Assembly (NCBI RefSeq): GCF_000421105.1
Contig: NZ_ATWF01000001.1
Span: 530,930-594,929 of the forward strand
Reading direction: 5' to 3'
DNA length: 64,000 bases
From: Limisalsivibrio acetivorans
GTDB taxonomy: Bacteria > Chrysiogenota > Deferribacteres > Deferribacterales > Geovibrionaceae
The translations under genes and the position numbers were made by a program. Below, piece after piece: positions 27,879 through 35,578 of the stretch. Below the pieces are notes generated by a model that did not search any database, had not been told where the DNA came from, and worked only from the letters and a program-made list of their open reading frames with translations. Each line of letters opens with the position of its first letter. Positions within the stretch are counted from its first letter, which is position 1.

Positions 27879-28427
27879 ATGAGCAGATTTATTAAAATAT
27901 TCCTTATCTCAGCCTCGGTATTTGCGGCTGTTATGTCGTATTTCTATATAGAGGATTACGGCAAGGAGCGTGGGCTTGCCGCCGGAGCATCGGCTGGAAT
28001 AATGTTCGGTTTCATTATGGCCGCATCATTAACGGCAATTTCTCACTTCACCACAAGGAAGGCGGGGAACCCTAAAGCAGCCTCAAAGGTTCGCCAAAAC
28101 GTTTTCATAACCATCCCTCTCCCCTTCAACGAGGCTTATAGGCTGGTTATGGACTCCCTCGACGCACTCGGCAAATACAAAATAGAACACAGCGATGAGG
28201 AACAGGGAGGGATAAAGCTCAAAACCGGAACCACATGGCGCTCATGGGGTGAGGAAATGGTGGTTCTTGCAAAGAAGACAGATAACGAAAACGAAACCAG
28301 AGTTAATATACTGAGCGGTCCAAATGTTAAAACCACCATGGTGGACTTCGGCAAAAACTACCGGAATGTGGAGGCGGTTATATCAAAGATAGAGGAAACC
28401 GCCCCCGTTAAGCGTGAAGATCAGTAA
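27879..28427 (+). CDS. Unknown membrane protein
   Basis: About 182 residues. Two hydrophobic segments at about 5-22 and 32-55 are followed by a soluble domain of 120 residues containing FNEAYRLVMDSLDALG and ending in acidic residues. The pattern resembles proteins in which a polyketide-cyclase-like or SRPBCC-like fold is tethered to the membrane, but I do not recognise the family. The ATG at 27879 has AGG 5 bases upstream; a GTG four codons earlier (27867) is an alternative. The stop overlaps the convergent malic enzyme gene by 7 bases. Confidence 0.7.
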   Translation: MSRFIKIFLISASVFAAVMSYFYIEDYGKERGLAAGASAGIMFGFIMAASLTAISHFTTRKAGNPKAASKVRQNVFITIPLPFNEAYRLVMDSLDALGKYKIEHSDEEQGGIKLKTGTTWRSWGEEMVVLAKKTDNENETRVNILSGPNVKTTMVDFGKNYRNVEAVISKIEETAPVKREDQ

Positions 28428-29764
28428 CTGTTTTTAACCGTTGCCGCACCGCTCTTATAGGCCTCCTGCTCAACGGCTACAGCGACAGCATCATGGACTT
28501 CCCTATCAAGGATATTCGGCACAAGGTCCCCCTCAAGGGAGAAGCCGGAAATCGTTTTAGCGGCAGCGATCATCATAGCCTCGTTTATCATACTGGCATG
28601 GGCCCTGAGCGCACCTTTGAAAAGACCGGGAAAGGCAAGGGCATTGTTAACTGATTTTCCGTCAGCTGCAAATACAGCACCAGCTTTAACTGCATCCTCC
28701 GGATCGATCTCCGGGTTAGGGTTAGAAAGTGCCAGTATAACCTGCCCCTGCTGTACCATCTCAGGCTTAATAAGCCCCGCACACCCTGTGGTTGCTATCA
28801 CGATCCTCGATTTCTGCATAACACCCTCAAGATCCTCCGGTATGCCGCCGAGGCTCTGAAAATGGTTCCTAGCATTATCATCAAGATCCGCACCGTACTG
28901 GGTGGAAACACCAAAGGCTTTGAGAAGTTTGTATATACCGGTTCCGGCCGCACCAAGGCCTATATAGCCGACAGTTACCTCGTTCAGGTTAAGAAAGGTA
29001 TATTTGGCGATATTTATAAGAGCTGAAAGCACCACAACAGCTGTACCGTGCTGGTCATCGTGGAGCACAGGTATATCCAGCTCCTTCCTTAGTTTATTCT
29101 CAATCTCAAAGCATTCGGGCGCCTTGATATCCTCCAGCTTAATCGCACCGAAAGTGGGAGCAATATTCTTCACTGTCTCGATTATAACTTCGGGATCATG
29201 GCTGTCTATCAATACGGGGTAACCGTTTATGCCGGCCAGCTGGTTGAACAGAAGAGCCTTCCCCTCCATAACGGGCATACCTGCAACGGGACCAATATCC
29301 CCAAGACCTAGGATAGCCGTTCCGTTGGTAACTATGGCAACGTTGTTGGGGATGGTCGTATATTCTGCGGCCAGCTCGGGCTTCTCCGCTATCTGCTTAC
29401 ATATAGAGGCAACACCGGGGGTATAGACAATCTTAAGGTCATCGATAGTCTCAACATCCACCGAGGAGACAACGTTTATCTTTCCACCCTTGTGGTACTC
29501 CTCGACTACGTCCTTAACTCCAATAAGGTCCACGCCCTCAACGGTGCGGATAACATCCAGGATCTCATCGAAGATATCCAGAGTGTCGGAGTATATGTCC
29601 ATCTCCCGTATTTTGTATCCTTTGCCGAGGTGTATGGTTTTGATCTCACCGAACATGCCTCCGAGATCGCCTACTCTCGTAGTTAACGAACCGAGATAGC
29701 CCGGTTTATCCAGTATCTTAAGCCTTACCTTTTTAATGACCTTATTCGAGTATTCAAAACGCAT
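28421..29764 (-). CDS. NAD-dependent malic enzyme with N-terminal ACT domain
   Basis: Decarboxylates malate to pyruvate. The first 85 residues form an ACT domain, a small-molecule sensing module found in one group of bacterial malic enzymes. The catalytic part (90-447) has YTPGVASIC with the catalytic Tyr, [20 protein letters not shown], the metal-binding [13 protein letters not shown] and [10 protein letters not shown], and the dinucleotide fold [14 protein letters not shown]. It lies 17 bases after a small Cys-containing gene, probably in one transcript. This is the second malic enzyme of the window; the other is fused to phosphotransacetylase, so the two probably differ in cofactor or regulation. 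Confidence 0.92.
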   Translation of the reverse strand: MRFEYSNKVIKKVRLKILDKPGYLGSLTTRVGDLGGMFGEIKTIHLGKGYKIREMDIYSDTLDIFDEILDVIRTVEGVDLIGVKDVVEEYHKGGKINVVSSVDVETIDDLKIVYTPGVASICKQIAEKPELAAEYTTIPNNVAIVTNGTAILGLGDIGPVAGMPVMEGKALLFNQLAGINGYPVLIDSHDPEVIIETVKNIAPTFGAIKLEDIKAPECFEIENKLRKELDIPVLHDDQHGTAVVVLSALINIAKYTFLNLNEVTVGYIGLGAAGTGIYKLLKAFGVSTQYGADLDDNARNHFQSLGGIPEDLEGVMQKSRIVIATTGCAGLIKPEMVQQGQVILALSNPNPEIDPEDAVKAGAVFAADGKSVNNALAFPGLFKGALRAHASMINEAMMIAAAKTISGFSLEGDLVPNILDREVHDAVAVAVEQEAYKSGAATVKNSY

Positions 29765-29781
29765 CTATCATTTCCCCTGGT

Positions 29782-29967
29782 TTATTTGTCATCGGTAAAC
29801 CGTTCCCACGTATCCGGCTCCATATCCTTACAGCTCCCCTTCGGATCCTTCATAAACCTTCCGGTATAGCCGCAGCGAAGCTTATAGGAACCCTTAAGCT
29901 CCTCCCTGTGGATCTTTCTTGCGTGGGCACATTTCGCACAAGCTGAGAGTTTATCACTTCCGTTCAT
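29782..29967 (-). CDS. Small four-Cys protein upstream of malic enzyme
   Basis: A 61-residue hydrophilic protein with CAKC, then RCGYTG and SCKDM, giving four Cys in a likely zinc-binding arrangement. A GGAG lies 13 bases before the ATG, longer than usual. Being 17 bases upstream of the malic enzyme on the same strand, with a matching reading style, it is probably a real gene. Function unknown. Confidence 0.6.
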   Translation of the reverse strand: MNGSDKLSACAKCAHARKIHREELKGSYKLRCGYTGRFMKDPKGSCKDMEPDTWERFTDDK

Positions 29968-30150
29968 AATAAAAGAAACGCTCCATTTTTTTCAAGTGCT
30001 GTTATTACAATATTTCAACAGATATGGGGTGTAAAGGGAATTATAGCAATAGTGCAATTCATTACGCAGTTTTGAAAAGTCTGCGATTATTACAACAGTT
30101 TATCCGGCTTAGGACGATAATATTCATAAGTATGGACAGATGGAGAAAGT

Positions 30151-30729
30151 ATGAGTTTTTCTGAATACCTCGTATCGGTACGCAAACTGAACAATATTGG
30201 CCGCTGGGCCAGCGATTTCATGCACCGCAGAGCCTCCGTTGCCGAGCACTCCTTCTCCGTTGCCCACATCTCCCAGATGCTTGGCGTCATTGAGGAGAAT
30301 CACGGCAACCGTGTGGACTGGTCCAGTCTATACAGAAAGGCACTCAACCATGATGTTGTGGAGGCGTTCACTGGGGATATTCTCAGCCATGTAAAACACC
30401 GGACAGAAACAATGAAAAGCATGGTGAACAATATAGAACTACTCATTGCAGAGGATATGCTCTTCTCCAGCATGGAGGAGCCCTATAGAAGCCGACTCAA
30501 GGATTTCATGTTCGACGGGAAGGATAAAACCCTCGAAGGGCAGATTCTGAGGTATGCCGACAATATAGATGCCCTTCTAGAGTGCCTCAATGAAAGCAGA
30601 CTCGGAAATAAAATACCCTTTGAAGATAAATACCATGAAATCCTGGAAAAGCTAAAAAACTCAGAACTGCATAGTGTTGCGTATTTTGTAAAGAATATCC
30701 TGCCAGATCTGGAAAAAGGGACAGAGTAA
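30151..30729 (+). CDS. yfbR: HD-domain 5'-nucleotidase, YfbR-like
   Basis: A 192-residue soluble phosphohydrolase of the HD family. The pattern matches YfbR, which removes phosphate from deoxyribonucleoside monophosphates: RWASDFMHRRASVAEHSFSV with the first metal-binding His near residue 31, and the HD pair in ALNHDVVEAFTGDI near residue 70. The later Asp in RYADNIDALLEC completes the site. Length is close to E. coli YfbR (199). It has no obvious operon partner. Confidence 0.85.
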   Translation: MSFSEYLVSVRKLNNIGRWASDFMHRRASVAEHSFSVAHISQMLGVIEENHGNRVDWSSLYRKALNHDVVEAFTGDILSHVKHRTETMKSMVNNIELLIAEDMLFSSMEEPYRSRLKDFMFDGKDKTLEGQILRYADNIDALLECLNESRLGNKIPFEDKYHEILEKLKNSELHSVAYFVKNILPDLEKGTE

Positions 30730-30947
30730 ATCTTGTGTAATCATTATTAACAGTGTATTACACCTGAGTTTATGAACAATTTCTCTTTTCCTCTCACTCA
30801 TTTTTATGGACAGCTTTTATAATAAGATGTATCATTACTTTAGAGGGGCTGATTCAGAACGGTACTTGGTTTTGGCATCGCAGGATGCATTACTGAATTA
30901 GCACTATCTAACAATACTTTGGTATATAACATTATCTGGAGGTTGAT

Positions 30948-31634
30948 ATGGCAGCGTTAAGTCCCGAGCTTAGAAAGCTCTGTCCCGCAAAGGGGTTTGT
31001 TTATGTATGGGAAGCCCCTGTTAGGATTAGCCATTGGGTATCTGTTGTCTGTATTATGATCCTCGCTGTAACAGGTCTTTACATACACTACCCCTTCTTC
31101 ACATATGACACAGTAAACAGTACACCATACGTTATGGGTCAGGTTCGCTACATACACTACCTCACAGGTTTTATATTCACTACCAGCGTCCTTCTAAGGC
31201 TATGGTGGGCAATTGTGGGAAACCAGTATGCGCATATAAGAACCGTATACAACCCTTTCAAGAAAAAGGACAGGAAACTGATTATTTCCTATCTTAAATA
31301 CTACTTCTTCCTTGAGAAGAACCCGCCCCACACTCTCACACACAACCCTATGGCACAATACGCCTATATTGGAATATTCCTTGTGTTCATTTTCCAGATA
31401 TTCAGCGGATTCTATCTCTGGTCACTTAATGATCCCCACAGCACCCTCTATGCAAGCCTAACATGGTTCAACTCCATAGGTAATGTACAGTATATACGCA
31501 TGCTCCACTACTTCGTTGTGTATATAATCGCTACATTCCTCATAATCCATCTTTACGCTGCTGTACTTGTGGACTTCAGAACACATTCAGGGGATGTAAG
31601 CTCGATATTCTCCGGATGGAAGGCAGACACCTAA
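30948..31634 (+). CDS. Hydrogenase-type cytochrome b subunit, HyaC-like
   Basis: A 228-residue integral protein of the Ni/Fe-hydrogenase cytochrome b family, which passes electrons from uptake hydrogenase to quinone. Four helices with candidate heme ligands: His in RISHWVS (about 28), His in YIHYLTGF (about 67), and two in LHYFVVYIIATFLIIHLY (about 186 and 201). The start has GGAGG 6 bases upstream. No hydrogenase large or small subunit is nearby, so the gene is separated from its partner or serves another oxidoreductase. It ends at a good terminator. Confidence 0.85.
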   Translation: MAALSPELRKLCPAKGFVYVWEAPVRISHWVSVVCIMILAVTGLYIHYPFFTYDTVNSTPYVMGQVRYIHYLTGFIFTTSVLLRLWWAIVGNQYAHIRTVYNPFKKKDRKLIISYLKYYFFLEKNPPHTLTHNPMAQYAYIGIFLVFIFQIFSGFYLWSLNDPHSTLYASLTWFNSIGNVQYIRMLHYFVVYIIATFLIIHLYAAVLVDFRTHSGDVSSIFSGWKADT

Positions 31635-31689
31635 GATCAGCACTAAGTTAGAATCGGTATTATTTGTTATTAAAACCTCCTCATACTAT

Positions 31690-31717
31690 TAAGGGCTCCA
31701 TTACGGAGCCCTTCTTT
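31690..31717 (+). terminator. Terminator of the cytochrome b gene
   Basis: Stem AGGGCTCC/GGAGCCCT (31692-31699, 31705-31712) with loop ATTAC and a short T-rich tail. The repeat array starts immediately after it. Confidence 0.85.
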
Positions 31718-32437
31718 ATCTATCTGAATAATTTTCCTTCCATGGAAATTATTCTGCCGTTCGAAGAAAGAAGCTTCCTTCTCACTTACGCAAGCGAGCT
31801 TTCATCCATGAAAGCTTATTCTAATCATACTATCATAGTTGATATGCAATAGGCCTCCATTCATGGAATCCTTTTAGTATAATACTTTCTTAAAATCCTA
31901 AAATGGGTTTTTAAGGGGATTCTAAGGGGAAAGTTTTCCCTAAAAATTTCCCCTTAGTCTTATTATTTACATAATCACATTCGAAATTAGTCATTAAACC
32001 CTTTGTCTTGCGCATATGCGCCACATACTTTTTAGAAAAGTATGCAAAACTATTCCCTCAGGGTTTTTAATCCGTCATTGTTATAAGTGTTTTAATAAAA
32101 CACTTATAACTGATGTCGGTTCCCTCGCCTCGCACTCCCTTTTCCTGAATATTCCCTGATTCTGAAGAGTTCTCTAGCACATCACATTTAATTCTGTTCG
32201 AGATTCTTGGTTCTAGCAGTGATTATCGTGCGGGAAATATTCCAGGCGGAAAAGTGAGCACTCGCTCGGCTTAAAAACATTCGGGGAGGATTAAGAGCGT
32301 ATGTGACAAAACTGGTTGTGGGCTACTAGTAGCCATCTAACTGGAACACTTCTTCACGTCTCACGTTGTTATCTCTTGAACGTAAACACTAGAGCCAACT
32401 TGATTCAATTCTGACAATGAAGTTTTATGAGTAAACA
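31715..32437 (+). repeat. Left arm of a 0.7-kb inverted repeat (intact copy)
   Basis: This non-coding segment recurs in reverse orientation at 44335-46144, where an IS30 element interrupts it. By eye the copies are more than 95% identical, with scattered substitutions. It contains a hairpin unit (31726-31816: stems GAATAATTT/AAATTATTC and AGCTTTCAT/ATGAAAGCT), a second hairpin module (31922-31957, CTAAGGGGAAA/TTTCCCCTTAG with loop 31933-31946), and a 480-base part with further palindromes (GCGCATATGCGC, AAGTGTTTTAATAAAACACTT region, GGCTACTAGTAGCC). No coding frame is credible. Function unknown. Confidence 0.9.
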
Positions 32438-32450
32438 GCCAACATGGATG
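32438..32450. other. Deletion junction at CATGGATG
   Basis: The sequence passes from the first half of one repeat hairpin (GCCAACATGGATG) straight into the second half of another (ATGGATGGTAAATTCC). Both parent hairpins contain CATGGATG, so a unit appears to have been lost by recombination at this 8-base match. Confidence 0.55.
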
Positions 32451-33446
32451 GTAAATTCCATAGATAAAATAGAATCCCCTCAAAAACCCATTTGAAAGAT
32501 AATTATAGTGGTTAATATATAACATGATCCCATCCATGAAAGCTTATTCTAATCATACGTTTAAGGTTGAAGTGAATAAAGCCAACATGAATGTTGGCTC
32601 TGAAGGCGAAAGGAAGAACAGCTTTGCTGGTCTGACGTAGCCGGAAGTGCGAGAGAGCGGGGTTCCCCCGCTCGAACAACAATGGAATTTCCATGGATGG
32701 TAAATTCCATAAATAAAATAGAATCCCCTTAAAAACCCATTTGAAAGATAATTATAGTGGTTAATATATAACATGATCCCATCCATGAAAGCTTCTGCTA
32801 ATCATACGTTTAAGGTTGAAGTGAATAAAGCCAACATGGATGTTGGCTCTGAAGGCGAAAGGAAGAACAGCTTTGCTGGTCTGACGTAGCCGGAAGTGCG
32901 AGAGAGCGGGGTTCCCCCGCTCGAACAACAATGGAATTTCCATGGATGGTAAATTCCATAAATAAAATAGAATCCCCTTAAAAACCCATTTGAAAGATAA
33001 TTATAGTGGTTAATATATAACATGATCCCATCCATGAAAGCTTCTGCTAATCATACGTTTAAGGTTGAAGTGAATAAAGCCAACATGGATGTTGGCTCTG
33101 AAGGCGAAAGGAAGAACAGCTTTGCTGGTCTGACGTAGCCGGAAGTGCTAGAGAGCGGGGCTCCCCCGCTCGAACAGCAATGGAATTTCCATGGATGGTA
33201 AATTCCATAGATAAAATAGGAACCCCTCAAAAACCCATTTGAAAGATAATTATAGTGGTTAATATATAACATGATCCCATTCATGAAAGCTTATTCTAAT
33301 CATACGTTTAAGGTTGAAGTGAATAAAGCCAACATGGATGTTGGCTCTGAAGGCGAAAGGAAGAACAGCTTTGCTGGTCTGACGTAGCCGGAAGTGCGAG
33401 AGAGCGGGGTTCCCCCGCTCGAACAACAATGGAATTTCCATGGATG
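32451..33446 (-). repeat. Four tandem 249-bp hairpin-rich units
   Basis: Units at 32451-32699, 32700-32948, 32949-33197 and 33198-33446 are the same length to the base and nearly identical. Each carries, in minus-strand reading, a stem GGAATTT/AAATTCC with an 11-base loop, a stem GAGCGGGG/CCCCGCTC, the conserved segment TTCCGGCTACGTCAGA, a palindrome AGCAAAGCT, and a stem GCCAACAT/ATGTTGGC. The 249-base period is a multiple of three, which explains the repeated 60- and 77-codon open frames; these have no ribosome site and are not genes. A related unit lies at 43865-44106. Confidence 0.93.
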
Positions 33447-33469
33447 GAAAATTCCATAGATATAATCAG

Positions 33470-33491
33470 ACCCGGGACAAAGCCCCGGGCC
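33470..33491 (-). terminator. Hairpin after hflC
   Basis: CCCGGG (33471-33476) can pair with a downstream CCCGGG (33484-33489), 15 bases after the hflC stop on the minus strand. The T run is weak, so it is a poor or rho-assisted terminator. Confidence 0.5.
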
Positions 33492-33503
33492 GTATCGGTT
33501 AGT

Positions 33504-34361
33504 TTATTTTCCTTCCTGGAAGGTTTTCAGTAGCTCATTCTCTGTTGTCATAAAGAACTTCGTATTGTCCTTGTTTAGAGAATTTGTGTAGACCTCAAGT
33601 GAGCGAGTGAAATCGAAGAACTCAGGGTCCTTGTTATAGGCATCGGCATAGATTTTGATTACCTCAGCATCGGTTTCACCCTTAATCTCCTGAACCTCTC
33701 TATAAGCTTCTGCGAGGATAATGGCCTTTTCCTTGTCGGTTCTTGCCATAATCTTCTGAGCCTCTTCCCGCCCTTCGGAGCGGTACTGCTTGGCGATACG
33801 GTTTCTTTCAGCCTTCATCCTCTCGAAAACAGCCCGTTCGTTCTGGGTGGGGAGATCCGCACGCTTGATGCGTATGTCGTGGACGTAGATACCGTATTCC
33901 TTTGCCTTCTCCCGTGATAGCTTGGTCACGTTCTCCATGATCTCGTCCCTGTTGTCTTTGATAACCTCAATAAGGTTATGCTGACCAAGCTCGTTTCTCA
34001 TCTCTGAATAGATAATGTCGTCAAGCCTGTTCAGGGCACTTCTTCTGTCACGAACTGTAAGGTAGAATTTAAGCGGTTCTTCAATCTGCCACTTGCAGAA
34101 ATTGTCGATAACAAGTGTCTTCTTATCCTTGGTGAGGATTTCAGAAGGATCTGCATCGTACTCAAGGAGCTTTTTAGACATATAAACCGCTTCTTGAATT
34201 ACAGGGATGCGGAAGTAGAATCCGGGATTGGTATGGCTCTTCTTCGGGCTTCCAAGCTGTGTTATAACCACCTGCTCGCTGATGTCGATAACAATGAAGA
34301 AAACCTTGAATATAACTATGGCAGCAAATATTATTGCCGGCAATATCATTAGTTTTTTCAT
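33504..34361 (-). CDS. hflC: FtsH protease modulator HflC
   Basis: A 285-residue SPFH-domain protein anchored by one N-terminal helix (about 5-25) with the bulk in the periplasm. It forms a ring complex with HflK around the FtsH protease and limits its action on membrane proteins. Family marks: SEQVVITQLGSP after the helix, the KADLPTQNERAVFERMKAERNRIAKQYRSEG-type stretch (residues about 165-195), and the C-terminal EFFDFTRSLEVY-like segment. The start overlaps the hflK stop by 4 bases. Confidence 0.92.
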   Translation of the reverse strand: MKKLMILPAIIFAAIVIFKVFFIVIDISEQVVITQLGSPKKSHTNPGFYFRIPVIQEAVYMSKKLLEYDADPSEILTKDKKTLVIDNFCKWQIEEPLKFYLTVRDRRSALNRLDDIIYSEMRNELGQHNLIEVIKDNRDEIMENVTKLSREKAKEYGIYVHDIRIKRADLPTQNERAVFERMKAERNRIAKQYRSEGREEAQKIMARTDKEKAIILAEAYREVQEIKGETDAEVIKIYADAYNKDPEFFDFTRSLEVYTNSLNKDNTKFFMTTENELLKTFQEGK

Positions 34362-35362
34362 TTCGCACCCCCCAGCTTTTCAAGTCCAAGGAATGGGCTA
34401 AGGTTGTCGATCTGATCGTCAAATATGAATTTATCTGTTTTGGAGAGAACCTGTTCCATAGTATCTAGGTACATTCTTTTTCTTGTAACCTCCGGTGATT
34501 TTACATAAGCTTCGAGCCTGTTGTTGAATCTAGAGGTATCACCAATTGCTTTTTCAACCTTTTCCCTTCTATAGCCTTCGGCCTCCTGAATCATAGCTTC
34601 AGCCTTACCCCTGGCCTGGGGGATGACCTCGTTCTGATAGGCTTCTGCTTCGTTTATGAAACGGTTCTTATCTTCTCTGGCGCTTGCAACATCTTTGAAG
34701 GATGCCACAACTTCGTCGGGAGGTGAAACGTCCTGAAGCTGAACCGCCACAATATCCACACCCGCCTTGTAATAGTCCAGGATTTCCTGCATGCGGATAA
34801 GGGTTTCGTTTTGGATTCTGTTCTTGCCAGTTGTGAGGATATCATCGATCATTTCACGTCCGGCAACCTCTCTGATCGTTGATTCTGCAACGTCTTTAAT
34901 GGTTGTTTCCACCCTTGTTACATTGTACAGGAAGTTCTCAATCTGGGTAATCCTGTACTGAAGGCTCATATCGATGTTAACGATGTTTTCGTCCCCCGTT
35001 AGCATCTGTGCCTCTTTGGGGATTCCCTGGTAGCTGCCTCTACTGCTGGTTCGGAAGCCTATCTCAAGCCTGTGAACCTTTGTTACTACAGCTTTATCGA
35101 TGGTCTCCACTGGCCAGGGTAGATGGTAGTGAGGTCCAGAGCCCACAACCCTGCTTATTTTACCGAAGCGCTTAACAACAGCCTCTTCGTTAGGCTTAAC
35201 AATGAAAAAGCCGCTTCCGAGATATATCAGCACCAGAATAATCGCTATAAAAGAGCCGCCTGGAACCTTGTCCGGGAGCTTCATATCCTTCTTGAACTTG
35301 CCCAGATCAAGCTTTTCATCACCCCAAGGGCTGTTGTTTCCTGGTCCGCCGTTATCACTCAT
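34358..35362 (-). CDS. hflK: FtsH protease modulator HflK
   Basis: A 334-residue partner of HflC. A Gly/Pro/Asn-rich cytoplasmic leader (1-45), one helix (about 45-62) and an SPFH domain (about 65-260) with GPHYHLPWPVE and QLQDVSPPDEV. The start is set at the ATG 35362 because GAGGGG lies 8 bases upstream; the GTG three codons earlier overlaps that site. hflK-hflC form a two-gene operon ending next to the tandem repeat array. Confidence 0.92.
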   Translation of the reverse strand: MSDNGGPGNNSPWGDEKLDLGKFKKDMKLPDKVPGGSFIAIILVLIYLGSGFFIVKPNEEAVVKRFGKISRVVGSGPHYHLPWPVETIDKAVVTKVHRLEIGFRTSSRGSYQGIPKEAQMLTGDENIVNIDMSLQYRITQIENFLYNVTRVETTIKDVAESTIREVAGREMIDDILTTGKNRIQNETLIRMQEILDYYKAGVDIVAVQLQDVSPPDEVVASFKDVASAREDKNRFINEAEAYQNEVIPQARGKAEAMIQEAEGYRREKVEKAIGDTSRFNNRLEAYVKSPEVTRKRMYLDTMEQVLSKTDKFIFDDQIDNLSPFLGLEKLGGAK

Positions 35363-35441
35363 TAATTGCACCCCTCATTTTTTTCTTCTTGTTTGCAGAC
35401 TATAACAGAAGGTAAGATTTAATAAAACGTTTTTTAAATGT

Positions 35442-35469
35442 TTGAAATTCTGGCAAAATTTGATAATAT
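35442..35469 (+). promoter_or_regulatory. Probable promoter of the EF-G-like gene
   Basis: TTGAAA (35442-35447) and TAATAT (35464-35469) are separated by 16 bases, about 110 bases before the start codon. Confidence 0.5.
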
Positions 35470-35578
35470 CATTATATGTCAGGAAAATGCCTCTGCCCGC
35501 AGGGACTTTCGGTATTTTTTATTTATTGATAGTGAAAACGTTCTCTCTGGCAGAAAATATGCAAATCGGAGGTAGACT

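Noticed and set aside
30864-30890. Sigma-54-like promoter before the cytochrome b gene
   Set aside because: A GG-N10-GC pair occurs (in CTTGGTTTTGGCATCGC), but the surrounding consensus bases are poor.
32512-33441. Repeated 60- and 77-codon open frames in the tandem array
   Set aside because: They recur only because the unit is 249 bases (3 x 83). There is no ribosome site, the peptides are unlike any protein, and the inverted copies keep hairpins, not reading frames.
32451-33446. CRISPR array or integron attC array
   Set aside because: The units are 249 bases with no short repeat/unique spacer alternation, no cas or integrase genes nearby, and no attC core sites that I could recognise.
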